Source: Streptomyces lydicus
GTDB lineage: Bacteria > Actinomycetota > Actinomycetes > Streptomycetales > Streptomycetaceae
Length of the DNA stretch: 64,000 nt
Direction: 5' to 3'
Assembly: GCF_001729485.1 (NCBI RefSeq)
Contig: NZ_CP017157.1
Coordinates: forward strand, 4,092,001 to 4,156,000
Part shown: in pieces, positions 8,180 to 16,994 of the stretch
Layout: each line of letters opens with the position of its first letter
Numbering within the stretch: the stretch's first letter is position 1
Translations under genes and position numbers: made by a program
Notes under the pieces: model-generated
Databases searched by the model: none
Seen by the model: the letters and a program-made list of their open reading frames with translations, nothing else
What the model was told of the DNA's origin: nothing

Positions 8180-8941
8180 ATGCGTTCTCGTCTTGCCGCG
8201 GTGCTGAGTGCCGCCACCGTTGCCGTGGGCCTCGCCCTCGTCGTGCCGGCCGGCCCGGCCGCGGCGACAGCGGACTGTCCGTCCTGCGCCGTGGCCCCGG
8301 CCGGCAGCGGCACCCGCGCCGAGGGATTCGTCGTCAGCGAGGCGCAGTTCAACCAGATGTTCCCGAACCGGAACCCGTTCTACACGTACGGCGGGCTGAC
8401 CGCGGCGCTCAGCGCCTACCCGGAGTTCGCCAACACCGGGAGCGACACCGTCAAGCGGCAGGAGGCCGCGGCCTTCCTCGCCAACGTCGGCCACGAGACC
8501 GGTGGCCTGGTCCACGTGGTGGAGCAGAACACCGGCAACTACCCGCACTACTGCGACGCCACCCAGCCCTACGGATGCCCGGCGGGTCAGGCCGCCTATT
8601 ACGGGCGTGGGCCGATCCAGCTCAGCTGGAACTTCAACTACAAGGCGGCGGGCGACGCGTTGGGCATCGATCTGCTGCACAACCCGTACCTCGTCGAGCA
8701 GGACGCCGCCGTCGCCTGGAAGACCGCGCTCTGGTACTGGAACACCCAGACCGGCCCGGGCCGGATGACTCCGCACACCGCGATGGTCACCGGCGCGGGC
8801 TTCGGCGAGACGATCCGCAGCATCAACGGCTCCCTGGAGTGCAACGGCGGCAACCCGGGCCAGGTGCAGAGCCGGATCGACAACTACACGAACTTCGTCC
8901 AGATCCTCGGGACCACCCCCGGCGACAACCTGAGCTGCTGA
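8180..8941 (+). CDS. GH19 family chitinase, secreted, catalytic domain only
   Basis: A 253-residue chitinase of glycoside hydrolase family 19, which cleaves chitin with inversion outside the cell. Residues 1-30 form a Sec signal (MRSRLAAVLSAATVAVGLAL...AAAT). The catalytic general acid is E106 in NVGHETGG and the second acid is E115 in VVEQN. GRGPIQLSWNFNYKAAG and the C-terminal SIDNYT-like region are typical. There is no carbohydrate-binding module, so it resembles the short ChiG type rather than ChiF. AAGGAG precedes the ATG. A dre site upstream suggests control by DasR and chitin-derived sugars. A strong hairpin follows. Confidence 0.95.
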   Translation: MRSRLAAVLSAATVAVGLALVVPAGPAAATADCPSCAVAPAGSGTRAEGFVVSEAQFNQMFPNRNPFYTYGGLTAALSAYPEFANTGSDTVKRQEAAAFLANVGHETGGLVHVVEQNTGNYPHYCDATQPYGCPAGQAAYYGRGPIQLSWNFNYKAAGDALGIDLLHNPYLVEQDAAVAWKTALWYWNTQTGPGRMTPHTAMVTGAGFGETIRSINGSLECNGGNPGQVQSRIDNYTNFVQILGTTPGDNLSC

Positions 8942-8948
8942 CGGCGGT

Positions 8949-8983
8949 ACCGGCCGGGCCCTGTGGTGGCGGGCCCGGCCGGT
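8949..8983. terminator. bidirectional terminator between chitinase and P450
   Basis: A perfect 13-bp stem (ACCGGCCGGGCCC / GGGCCCGGCCGGT) with a 9-base loop sits between two convergent genes, eight bases past the chitinase stop. Confidence 0.85.
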
Positions 8984-9009
8984 GCCCGTCGTGGTGCCCC
9001 GGCCCGGCT

Positions 9010-10197
9010 CTACCAGCGGACCGGCAGCTGCTCCGTCCCCCGGATGAGCATCCCGGTGCGCCACGTCAGGGCCTCCGGATCGACGTCCAGGGCGAGGTCG
9101 GGGCAGCGCTCCAGCAGGGACCGGAGGGCGACCCGGGCCTCCAACCGGGCCAGTGGCGCGCCGAGGCAGAAGTGGATGCCGTGACCGAAGGCGGCGTGGC
9201 CGCGGGCGTCACGGGTGATGTCGAAGTCGTCGGCCGCGCTGTAGCGGTCCGGGTCCCGGGAGGCGGAGGCCAGGGCGACCAGGATCGTCTCCCCGGCGGG
9301 GATCGACGTGCCGCCGATCTCGATCGGCTCGGCGTTGAACCGCCAGGTCGCCGTCTCCACCGGCCCGTCGTAGCGCAGCATCTCCTCGACGGCGTTGTCG
9401 AGGAGGGAGAAGTCGGCGCGCAGCGCCGCCAGTTGGGCCGGGTGCTGGAGCAGCGCCCGTACGCCGTTGGACAGCAGACTGACCGTCGTCTCGTGCCCGG
9501 CGACCAGCAGCAGGAAGGCCGTGCCGACCAGCTCCTCCCGCGAGAGCTGGTCACCGTCCTCGTCGCTGGTGCGGATCAGGTCGCTGAGCAGGCCCTCACC
9601 GGGGTCCTTGCGGCGCGCCTCGATGAGCCCGACGAGGTAGTCCGACATCGCGACGCTCGCCGCGTACGCCGCCTCCTCGCCGGTCGGCGCGACGAGCTCG
9701 TTCGACCAGCCGCGGAACGCCTCCCGGTCCATGGCGGGGACGCCGATGAGCTCGCAGATCACCGTCATCGGCAACGGGAAGGCGAGGGCCTCGACGAGAT
9801 CGGCCCGGCCGTCCGGCGCGGCGAGCATCGCGTCGAGCAGCTCGTCGGTGATCTGCTGCACCCGCGGCCGGAGCGCCTCCACCCGGCGCGTGGTGAACTC
9901 CTTCGCCACCAGCTTCCGCAGCCGGGTGTGGTGCGGCGGGTCCGCGTCCAGCATGTTGGTGAACAACGCGGATTCCTCGCCGTCGCCGAGCTGGCCGGAC
10001 GCCCGCCAGTTCTTGCTCAGGCGGGGATCGGTGAGGGCGCCGCGGACCGCCTCGTGCCCGACGACCAGCCACACGTCCGGGCCGTTGGGGAGGCGCACCC
10101 GGTGCACCGGCCCCTGGGCCCGCAGCTTGGCGTAGTACTTGTACGGGTTCGCGGTGAAGTCCGCACCGTAAGCGCCCAGATCCACAATCTCCGGCAT
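9010..10197 (-). CDS. cytochrome P450
   Basis: A 395-residue bacterial class I P450, probably CYP107-like. The I-helix oxygen-binding motif is AGHETT (233-238), the ExxR pair is E272/R275, and the haem-binding loop is FGHGIHFCLG with the axial thiolate at C344. These are all intact, so an active mono-oxygenase is expected, using separate ferredoxin and reductase; neither is encoded nearby. The start is ATG at 10197, after GAGAGGGACGGGA. The substrate cannot be inferred. Upstream on the same strand is the GNAT-AAA+ gene, 142 bases away, and the two may or may not share a message. Confidence 0.95.
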   Translation of the reverse strand: MPEIVDLGAYGADFTANPYKYYAKLRAQGPVHRVRLPNGPDVWLVVGHEAVRGALTDPRLSKNWRASGQLGDGEESALFTNMLDADPPHHTRLRKLVAKEFTTRRVEALRPRVQQITDELLDAMLAAPDGRADLVEALAFPLPMTVICELIGVPAMDREAFRGWSNELVAPTGEEAAYAASVAMSDYLVGLIEARRKDPGEGLLSDLIRTSDEDGDQLSREELVGTAFLLLVAGHETTVSLLSNGVRALLQHPAQLAALRADFSLLDNAVEEMLRYDGPVETATWRFNAEPIEIGGTSIPAGETILVALASASRDPDRYSAADDFDITRDARGHAAFGHGIHFCLGAPLARLEARVALRSLLERCPDLALDVDPEALTWRTGMLIRGTEQLPVRW

Positions 10198-10339
10198 GTA
10201 TGGTCCCGTCCCTCTCGATGATTCCCGGGAAGTTCGTCCCCCGGCCCTCACCAGCACCGTACGTACCAGCCCGGTCCTCGGCATCGACCCAGCGGAGGAG
10301 CCGCGGGCGGCGGTGTCCTCCTCTCGCAGTGCACCGGTG

Positions 10340-11629
10340 TCAGCAGCGGGCGTGCGCCGTGATGTCCGCGGTGAACTCGTCGATCATCGCCGGGGTGACC
10401 GTCGGCCGGCACCGGTCGAGGGCGGCGAGATAGTCCTGGGTGCCCGCACCGAGCCGCCCGTGGGCACCCGCGCCGACCCCGACCGCCTCCAGATCCCGCT
10501 CGAACGACGCCTGCGCCGCCATCCGCGCGGCGTGCTCGATGTCGGCCGGGGTGAACAGCTCGCTGGCCGCCACCAGGGCCGCGACATCCACCTCGGCCCG
10601 CCCGTCCGTGTACCGCGACCAGATCGCCGAGCGGGCCGCCGGGTCCGGCGTTCCGATCGGAATCACATAGTCGAAGCGGCCGGGCCGCAGGAACGCCGGG
10701 TCCAGCGAGCGGATGGAGTTGGTGGCGCACACCAGCAGCCGCTCGTCGCGCTCCCGGAAGCCCGGTATCAGCTTCAGCAGCTCGTTGGTCACCCCGTGCA
10801 GTCCGCCGGGCTGCGCCGGCTCGTTGCGGACCGGTGCGATCTCCTCGACCTCGTCGATGAAGACCAGCACCCGCTCCAGCTCCGCGATCCGGGCGAACGC
10901 GCTGCGCAGCGCGTTCGCGAGATTGCCCTCGTCGGCCAGTCGGGACGGCAGCAGCTCGACGAACGGCCAGCCCAGCCGGGCGGCGATGCCCCGCGCGAAG
11001 GTGGTCTTCCCGGTCCCCGGCGGGCCGAACAGGGCGACCGCCCGCGGCGGTCGGACCCCGTGCCGGGCCGCCCGCTCCGGCTCCGCCAGCGGCAGCACCA
11101 CCCGCCGCTCGATGAGGTCCTTCTCCGCCTCCATGCCGGCCACCTTCGACCAGAGGTCGGCCGGCAGGAACCGGCCGCCGAGGTCCTCCAGGAGGCCGGC
11201 CGCGGGCCCGTGGTGCGGCTCGACCTTCTCGAAGTAGGCCACTGCGGGCTGACGGGTGTAGCCCGCGTTGAGCAGGCCCTCCCCGAGCAGCTCCTCCTCG
11301 GGCAGTACGTAGGCGATCCGGCTCACCCGGGCGGCCATCAGCCGCCGCTCCAGCTCCACCAGCAGGGCGCTCGCCAGCCCGCGGCCGCGCCAGGCGGAGG
11401 AGATCGCGATCCGCATCACCCAGCCCCGCTCACCTGCGACACACGCGAGCGCCGCACCGATGGGCGCCCCCTGGTGGACGGCCACCACGGCGGGCTGCCG
11501 GGAGGTCAGCGCGCTGATGCACTCGGCGAGCGAGAACACGGACTCCTGCCCGAGCTCGGCCGTGGAGTCGATCAGGTGGACCACCTCGGCGAGATCCTTC
11601 TCGCGGTAATCGTGGATGAGCCAGTTCAC
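10340..11629 (-). CDS. GNAT acetyltransferase-AAA+ ATPase fusion protein
   Basis: A 429-residue two-domain protein. Residues 1-140 are a GNAT N-acetyltransferase-like domain with the acetyl-CoA loop around R81-G-R-G84 (SSAWRGRGLASALL). Residues 170-429 are an AAA+ ATPase: Walker A GPPGTGKT (202-209), Walker B VLVFIDE ending D259-E260, sensor-1 asparagine in CATNS (N304), and arginine-finger candidates in LRPGRFD. The ATPase part is closest in style to FtsH/Cdc48-like remodelling modules. The pairing suggests ATP-driven handling of a substrate that is also acetylated, but no target is known. There is no membrane segment. It is probably an independent transcript. Confidence 0.9.
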   Translation of the reverse strand: MNWLIHDYREKDLAEVVHLIDSTAELGQESVFSLAECISALTSRQPAVVAVHQGAPIGAALACVAGERGWVMRIAISSAWRGRGLASALLVELERRLMAARVSRIAYVLPEEELLGEGLLNAGYTRQPAVAYFEKVEPHHGPAAGLLEDLGGRFLPADLWSKVAGMEAEKDLIERRVVLPLAEPERAARHGVRPPRAVALFGPPGTGKTTFARGIAARLGWPFVELLPSRLADEGNLANALRSAFARIAELERVLVFIDEVEEIAPVRNEPAQPGGLHGVTNELLKLIPGFRERDERLLVCATNSIRSLDPAFLRPGRFDYVIPIGTPDPAARSAIWSRYTDGRAEVDVAALVAASELFTPADIEHAARMAAQASFERDLEAVGVGAGAHGRLGAGTQDYLAALDRCRPTVTPAMIDEFTADITAHARC

Positions 11630-11866
11630 CGGTACCGCCCCTCATTGGTGATGTTGGTGATGTGGTGGCAGTGAGGCTAGGTGCGGCGGGGGAGCGGGTC
11701 CTGCTCCACGGCGCACAATCCGGCGTCCGCTCCGCTACGGTCCGTACGTAGCCAGATCCGTACGCGGCCCGCTCCGGCCGCGCACCGGCAGACCGCCGTT
11801 CCGCGCCCGGTGCCGCACGCCTGTGACCGGCGGGAATCCACTGGCTGGCGCGGCCCGCACGGTGAC

Positions 11867-12604
11867 ATGCTGGCCGGCGTGAACGGTCCCGAAATTCCCT
11901 TCAGCTTCGCCCCTGAGCTGCACGTCTTCGTCGCGGCGGAGCACCGCACCCCCGGTACGCCGGTGGTGACCGACGGGTCGTCGACGCTCGGCCATGTCGT
12001 CGAGTCGCTCGGCGTCCCGCTCACCGAGGTCGGCCGGCTCGTCGTGGACGGCGTCGAGGTCTCCGCCGCCCACGTCCCGAGCGCGGGCGAGGGCATCGAG
12101 GTGCAGGCCGTCGAGCGCCCCCAGCGCGTCCCCGGCGCACCGCTGCGGTTCCTGCTCGACGTCCACCTCGGCACGCTCGCGCGCCGGCTGCGGCTGCTCG
12201 GCGTCGACGCGGCGTACACCAACGAGGACCCCGGCGACGCCGCCCTGGCCGCGCTGTCGGCGGACGAGCGGCGGGTGCTGCTCTCACGGGACCGCGGGCT
12301 TCTGCGCCGAAGGGAGATCTGGGCCGGCGCGTTCGTCTACAGCGACCGGCCCGCGGACCAACTCCGGGACGTACTGGAGCGCTTCGCGCCCGCACTCGCC
12401 CCGTGGACGCGCTGCACCGCGTGCAACGGCCAGCTGGCGGACGCCGACAAGGACTCCGTCCGCGAGCACCTCGAACACGGCACGCAGCGCACCTACGACG
12501 TCTTCGCCCAGTGCACCGCCTGCGGCCGGGTCTACTGGCGCGGCGCACACCACGCCCGTCTGGAGGCGATCGTCGACGAGGCGCTCCGGGACAGCACCAC
12601 CTGA
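11867..12604 (+). CDS. Mut7-C RNase domain protein with ubiquitin-like N-terminal domain
   Basis: A protein of about 245 residues. The first 85 residues fit the Mut7-C ubiquitin-like (ThiS/MoaD-like) domain: LHVFVAAEHR... DGVEVSAAHVPSAGEGIEV. Residues from about 95 on are the Mut7-C RNase domain of the PIN fold: FLLDVHLGTLARRLRLLGVDAAY, then ADERRVLLSRDRGLL. A zinc ribbon follows, with CTACNG and CTACGRVYW. Aspartates in LLDVHLG and SRDRGLL are the expected acidic site. The start could be ATG 11867 or GTG 11879, since the family usually begins near NGPEI. The cellular RNA target is unknown. Confidence 0.88.
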   Translation: MLAGVNGPEIPFSFAPELHVFVAAEHRTPGTPVVTDGSSTLGHVVESLGVPLTEVGRLVVDGVEVSAAHVPSAGEGIEVQAVERPQRVPGAPLRFLLDVHLGTLARRLRLLGVDAAYTNEDPGDAALAALSADERRVLLSRDRGLLRRREIWAGAFVYSDRPADQLRDVLERFAPALAPWTRCTACNGQLADADKDSVREHLEHGTQRTYDVFAQCTACGRVYWRGAHHARLEAIVDEALRDSTT

Positions 12605-13372
12605 GACGCGCGACGGAGGGCGCAGCCGGGCGCCCGGTGGCGCACGGGAACGGGCGGGCGGCGGGAGAATACCGGCGCGCCCCGGTATCGCCACCCCGGT
12701 GACCCGGACGTCCGTACGCGTTCCGCCGCCCGGGTGAGACGGGCCCCGTCCACGCCACCGACGGCGTACCGCCGGGCGGGTCCGCCGGTCCAGCGGTGAG
12801 CGCCCCCCGGTGCGCGGCCTCGGGCCGGGCACGGGCCTCAGGTGAGCGGCCTCCAGGTGTCCCGGTGGCGAACACGGCGGTACGGGCGGCTCGTTGGGAA
12901 GCGCCGTGCGCCCTCGACCGTGACCCGATCGATGAAGTCCCTTTCACTTCAGGCGAGTTGGTTGCGACGGGCCGTTCATCGGCCGTCACCGCACGGTGAG
13001 TCGAGCGGTTCGGTGGGGGCTGCTGCCGGCCCCGGGCGGCGACTGCGGACCGTCGGCGTGTCGCGGAGAGGCGCCCGTTCGGGCAGTCGGCGGGCGTGGG
13101 CCGCGCCCTTGTTGAGTGATGAAGTATCCGGCGTACGCACCCGTCGCGGAGACCCCTAGCCCACTCGTTGCGCGACACGCCGACGACGCGCGCCGTCCAA
13201 CGGGTGAATCCGTCGTCTTCCGCCACCCGAAGAGCCCATGGGGTCCCTCGAATGCGACGTTCTCCGGTGGTGCGAGGCCGCGATTCGGCTGACGGTGATC
13301 ACGTCGCTACTGCGATCCGATGTGCCGACAAAGAGTCAGCCTTCGCAGTCGCGCCGAAAGGAACCTCTCCCC
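12605..13372. other. 768-bp intergenic region
   Basis: I see no convincing gene on either strand; long open frames here are arginine/proline-rich shadows of high GC. A small hairpin lies at 12669-12688. The last 200 bases drop in GC and carry the promoter region of the repeat-rich surface protein. Confidence 0.5.
12669..12688 (+). terminator. possible terminator after the Mut7-C gene
   Basis: A perfect 7-bp stem (ATACCGG / CCGGTAT) with a 6-base loop, 65 bases past the Mut7-C stop. Confidence 0.4.
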
Positions 13373-14281
13373 ATGCGCACTGCTCGCACCCTGTTTGCCT
13401 CGGCTGCCATCACGGCAGCCCTGGCAATCTCCGCACCCGCTGCAAATGCCATGATCATGGAGGAACTCGCCACTCCGAGTGGCACGTCCTCCGACCACGA
13501 CAGGAACTGCGACTACGGCCGGGACCACGGCCGCGACGGCCGCGACGGCGGGCGTGACGGTGGCGGCCGTGACGGCCGCGGCAACGGTCGCGACAACGGC
13601 CGGGACAACGGTCGTGACGGCCGGGACAACGGTCGCGACGGGCGCGACAACGGCCGGGACGGTCGCGACAACGGTCGGGACCACGGTCGCGACGGCCGGG
13701 ACAACGGACGTGACTTCGGTCGGGACCGTGACCACGGCCGTGACCGCGGTGACTACGGCCGTGACCGCGGTGACTACGGCCGCGACCGGGACTGCCGCGA
13801 CAACAGGCGGAAGCCGAGCGGCGGCGTGCACACCGGTGGCGGCTTCATGGCCAGGACCGTCGTCGGTGACTGGGACCAGGGCGGCGGCTACGGCGACGGC
13901 CACGGGCGTGACGGTGGCGGCCGTGACGGCGGCCGCGACCACGGGCGTGACGGCGGCGGCCGTGACGGCGGCCGGGACCACGGACGTGACGGTGGCGGCC
14001 GTGACGGCGGCCGGGACCACGGACGTGACGGTGGCGGGCGTGACGGCGGCGGCCGTGACGGTGGCTACGGCGGCTACGGGCGTGACGGTGGCTACGGGCG
14101 TGACGGCGGGTACGGCGGCTACGGCGACCACCGCAAGCCGCACGGTGGCATCCACACCGGTGGCGGCGGCATGGCCACCGGCAGCGGCATGGCCGCCGGT
14201 TCCGTCCTGATGCTCGGTGGCCTCGGCGCCGGTGCCTACATGCTGCGCCGTCGCAACGCCGCGGGCTCTGCGGCGGCCTGA
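13373..14281 (+). CDS. secreted, membrane-anchored Arg-Asp-Gly repeat protein
   Basis: A 302-residue exported protein of extreme composition. Residues 1-26 are a Sec signal ending ANA. Residues 49-140 are [15 protein letters not shown] repeats, and residues 176-250 are [13 protein letters not shown] and [11 protein letters not shown] repeats. Two copies of a motif RKPxGGxHTGGG occur at 146-157 and 254-265, each ending a repeat block. Residues 272-291 form a C-terminal membrane helix followed by LRRRN. There is no LPxTG box. The architecture suggests a surface or cell-wall protein with a disordered, charged body. The ATG follows GAAAGGAAC. A sortase gene follows, separated by a hairpin. The function is not known. 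Confidence 0.88.
   Translation: MRTARTLFASAAITAALAISAPAANAMIMEELATPSGTSSDHDRNCDYGRDHGRDGRDGGRDGGGRDGRGNGRDNGRDNGRDGRDNGRDGRDNGRDGRDNGRDHGRDGRDNGRDFGRDRDHGRDRGDYGRDRGDYGRDRDCRDNRRKPSGGVHTGGGFMARTVVGDWDQGGGYGDGHGRDGGGRDGGRDHGRDGGGRDGGRDHGRDGGGRDGGRDHGRDGGGRDGGGRDGGYGGYGRDGGYGRDGGYGGYGDHRKPHGGIHTGGGGMATGSGMAAGSVLMLGGLGAGAYMLRRRNAAGSAAA
13500..14130 (+). repeat. coding low-complexity repeats (RDNG / RDGG units)
   Basis: Degenerate 9- to 15-bp units such as CGGGACAACGGTCGTGACGG recur many times inside the surface-protein gene in two blocks. They are in-frame protein repeats, not a CRISPR array: there are no unique spacers. Confidence 0.85.
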
Positions 14282-14302
14282 TCCGGCTGACCGTACGGAG
14301 GC

Positions 14303-14355
14303 CGCAGTGCCGTCGCGGCCACCGTTCCTCGCGGACGGTGGCCGCGGCGACTGCG
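14303..14355 (+). terminator. intergenic hairpin between repeat protein and sortase genes
   Basis: A 12-bp perfect stem (CGCGGCCACCGT / ACGGTGGCCGCG) is extended by an outer CGCAGT / ACTGCG pairing. It lies between two genes of one apparent unit, so it may act as a partial terminator or RNA stabiliser that lowers sortase expression relative to its neighbour. Confidence 0.7.
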
Positions 14356-14407
14356 TATCGCACCTCCCACGCCCCGCCGCCGTACCGCTCATGAAAGGCA
14401 CCCGCAC

Positions 14408-15121
14408 ATGACCGCCCAGCAGTCGCCGCCCCAGCCGAAACAGCACTCCTCCCGAACCGCCCCCGCGACCCGTCCCGTCGGGCGTGGCCTGTTGTGGTCC
14501 GCGGCAGCTTTTCTGCTGGGTTCCCTGCTCGTCTACAACTCCGTGGACACCTCGGCAGACCCCAAGCCGCAAGCCCAGCACACCGCCGCGTCCGCCACCC
14601 CCAGGGCGAACGCCTCCGCCACGACTCCTTCCCAGGGCTCCGCGGGCCTGGCGCTGCCGCGCTCCCTGCCGAAGCGGATCCGGATCCCCACCATCGCCGT
14701 CGACGCGCCCTTCACCCAGCTCGGCATCACCCCGACCGGACAGCTCGAAGCACCGCCCGCCGGCGACAACAACCTCGTCGGATGGTTCAAGGAAGGTGCC
14801 ACGCCCGGCGAGCGCGGCTCCTCGATCATCGCGGGACACGTCGACACCAAGACCGGACCCGCGGTGTTCATGCAACTCGAATCCCTCAAGCCCGGCGGCC
14901 TCGTCAACATCACCCGCGAGGACGGCATGGTCGCGACCTTCAAGGTCGACACCGTCGAGACCTTCAGCAAGTCGAAGTTCCCGAACGACCGGGTCTACGC
15001 CGACGTACCGACCGCACAACTCCGCATCATCACCTGCGGTGGCGCCTACGACAGAAAGGTCAGGGACTACGTCGACAACGTCGTGGTATTCGCCCACCTC
15101 GACTCCTTCCGACGCGCCTGA
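14408..15121 (+). CDS. class F sortase
   Basis: A 237-residue membrane-anchored transpeptidase. Residues 26-44 are a single N-terminal signal-anchor helix (GLLWSAAAFLLGSLLVY), then a linker. The catalytic domain starts near LPKRIRIPTIAVDAPF. The sortase triad is visible as H144 in IIAGHVD, C210 in LRIITCGG and an arginine at 217 or 219 in YDRKVRDY. Class F enzymes are common in actinobacteria, and their natural sorting signals are poorly defined. Its position directly after a repeat-rich surface protein with a C-terminal helix makes that protein the obvious candidate substrate, although it has no LPxTG box. Two hairpins follow the gene. Confidence 0.93.
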   Translation: MTAQQSPPQPKQHSSRTAPATRPVGRGLLWSAAAFLLGSLLVYNSVDTSADPKPQAQHTAASATPRANASATTPSQGSAGLALPRSLPKRIRIPTIAVDAPFTQLGITPTGQLEAPPAGDNNLVGWFKEGATPGERGSSIIAGHVDTKTGPAVFMQLESLKPGGLVNITREDGMVATFKVDTVETFSKSKFPNDRVYADVPTAQLRIITCGGAYDRKVRDYVDNVVVFAHLDSFRRA

Positions 15122-15127
15122 GCGGAC

Positions 15128-15148
15128 CGCCCCCGCGGTGCGGGGGCG
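15128..15148 (+). terminator. terminator hairpin after the sortase gene
   Basis: A perfect 9-bp stem (CGCCCCCGC / GCGGGGGCG) with a 3-base loop, starting six bases past the stop codon. Confidence 0.75.
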
Positions 15149-15195
15149 TGTCCCGCAACCCCTACGGACGCCAATCCTGACGGACGCAACCGGGC

Positions 15196-15229
15196 AATGC
15201 CCGGGCCGGACCTCGCCGGCCCGGGCATT
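15196..15229 (+). terminator. second terminator hairpin after the sortase gene
   Basis: A perfect 14-bp stem (AATGCCCGGGCCGG and its complement) with a 6-base loop. It follows the first hairpin by about 50 bases. Confidence 0.8.
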
Positions 15230-15401
15230 CGTCATGCCGTCCGGCCCCACGACACGCGGCTCACCGGTTCTGTCTCCGTCACGGAACTGCCGGGAATAAT
15301 GAGCCCGCGATCAGCGGCCGGTCAGTCATCGGCCGATTGCCAAAGGCCCTCGGTGAAGCCCACTTCCCCAGGCATCGCATCCGCCCCGTGGACGGGATGA
15401 A

Positions 15402-16994
15402 ATGAGCGCCGGACGCCAGAAACCCTCGAATCCGCGAAAGGGCCGGAAGCCGGCCCGTGGGGGCACCGCCGCCACCGACCGCATGCTCCGCATTCTGCTG
15501 CGCCGCCGCAAACAGCCGCTGAGCGCCGAGGACGTCACCGTCACCGACCGCCCGGCGGTCCGCAGGGCGGTCTCCGCGGCCGCGCTGGGCAACACCATGG
15601 AGTGGTTCGACTTCGGCGTCTACGCCTACCTCGCGGGCACGCTGGGAAAGGTCTTCTTCCCGTCGAGTTCGCCCGGGGCCCAGGTGGTGTCGGCCTTCGC
15701 CACATTCGCCGCGGCATTTCTCGTCCGGCCGCTCGGTGGCCTCGTATTCGGCCCGCTCGGCGACCGAATCGGCCGTAAACGGGTTCTCGCCGCCACCATG
15801 ATCATGATGGCGATCAGTACCTTCGCCGTCGGATTTCTGCCCTCTTACAACACGATCGGCTTCGCCGCACCCATTCTGCTGCTGATCTGCCGCCTCGTGC
15901 AGGGATTCTCCACCGGTGGTGAGTACGCCGGAGCCACCACCTACATCGCCGAATACGCCCCGGACACCCGGCGGGGATTCCTCGGCAGCTGGCTCGATTT
16001 CGGCACCTTCGTCGGCTACTCGCTCGGCTCCGGACTGGTCACCCTGCTCACGGCCGTGCTCGGCGACGACGGCCTGGTGGCCTGGGGCTGGCGGCTGCCG
16101 TTCCTCCTCGCCGGGCCCCTGGGCCTGATCGGCCTGTACATGCGCCTCCGGCTGGAGGAGACCCCCGCCTTCCAGCGCGAGGCCGAAGCGGCCCACCAGG
16201 ACGCGGAGGAGGCCCGCGCGGCGGGCGGCGAGGACCCGGTCGAGGAGGCCCGGCAGTCCGGCCACGGCCGGCTCAAGGAGATCTTCACCCGGCACTGGCA
16301 GGCGGTCCTGATCTGCATGGGCCTGGTCCTGCTCTACAACGTCACCAACTACATGGTGACCTCGTACCTGCCGACCTACATGACCGAGACCCTCGGCCAG
16401 GACTCGCTCACCGCCCAGTTGCTCGTCCTCGGCACCATGATCGTCGTGGCGCTCACCATCACCACCGTGGGCCGCAGCTCCGACCGCTGGGGACGCCGGC
16501 CGCTCTTCATGGCGGGCAGCGCCGCCCTGATCGTCCTGGCCGCACCCGCGGTGCTCCTCATCCGCACCGGCGGCATCCTGCTGCCGGCCTTCGGATGCCT
16601 GATCCTGGGGCTGCTGCTGGTGTGTTTCGCGGGCACCTCAGCCGCCACCCTGCCCGCGCTCTTCCCGACCCGGCTGCGCTACGGCGCCCTGTCGATCTCC
16701 TTCAACATCTCGGTGTCGCTGTTCGGCGGCACGACACCCCTGATCGCCTCCGGGCTCGTCGCGGCGACCGGCAACACCATGGTGCCCGCCTACTACCTGA
16801 TGGTCGCCGGCGTCATCGGGCTGGTCTCCACGTTCTTCCTCCACGAGACGGCGGGCAAGCCGCTGCGGGGCTCCGGCCCGATGGTGGAGACCGAGGAGCA
16901 GGCACAGGAACTGGTCGCCCGGAGCCGCACCGAGGCCGGGCGGCGGGCCAGGGACCTCTGGGTGCGGCTGCGTCACCCCTGGTCGCACCACTGA
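15402..16994 (+). CDS. MFS transporter, metabolite:H+ symporter (ProP-like)
   Basis: A 530-residue 12-helix transporter of the MHS branch of the major facilitator superfamily, related to proline/betaine carrier ProP. Diagnostic stretches are GNTMEWFDFGVYAYLAGTLGKVFFP at the first helix, GPLGDRIGRKRVL in loop 2-3, and RLVQGFSTGGEYAGATTYIAEYAP. SDRWGRRPLF is the second-half copy of the loop motif. A basic head of about 50 residues precedes helix 1. A central loop is rich in Glu and Ala. It probably imports a compatible solute or small acid with protons. The ATG at 15402 has GGGATGAA just upstream. It is monocistronic by context. Confidence 0.92.
   Translation: MSAGRQKPSNPRKGRKPARGGTAATDRMLRILLRRRKQPLSAEDVTVTDRPAVRRAVSAAALGNTMEWFDFGVYAYLAGTLGKVFFPSSSPGAQVVSAFATFAAAFLVRPLGGLVFGPLGDRIGRKRVLAATMIMMAISTFAVGFLPSYNTIGFAAPILLLICRLVQGFSTGGEYAGATTYIAEYAPDTRRGFLGSWLDFGTFVGYSLGSGLVTLLTAVLGDDGLVAWGWRLPFLLAGPLGLIGLYMRLRLEETPAFQREAEAAHQDAEEARAAGGEDPVEEARQSGHGRLKEIFTRHWQAVLICMGLVLLYNVTNYMVTSYLPTYMTETLGQDSLTAQLLVLGTMIVVALTITTVGRSSDRWGRRPLFMAGSAALIVLAAPAVLLIRTGGILLPAFGCLILGLLLVCFAGTSAATLPALFPTRLRYGALSISFNISVSLFGGTTPLIASGLVAATGNTMVPAYYLMVAGVIGLVSTFFLHETAGKPLRGSGPMVETEEQAQELVARSRTEAGRRARDLWVRLRHPWSHH

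Noticed and set aside
12021..13226. A 401-codon minus-strand frame over the Mut7-C gene and the gap beyond
   Set aside because: It is arginine-rich and low in hydrophobic structure, and it overlaps the well-supported Mut7-C gene.
13500..14130. Dense short repeats that could suggest a CRISPR array or minisatellite locus
   Set aside because: The repeats are in-frame RDNG/RDGG protein units with no unique spacers and no cas genes nearby.
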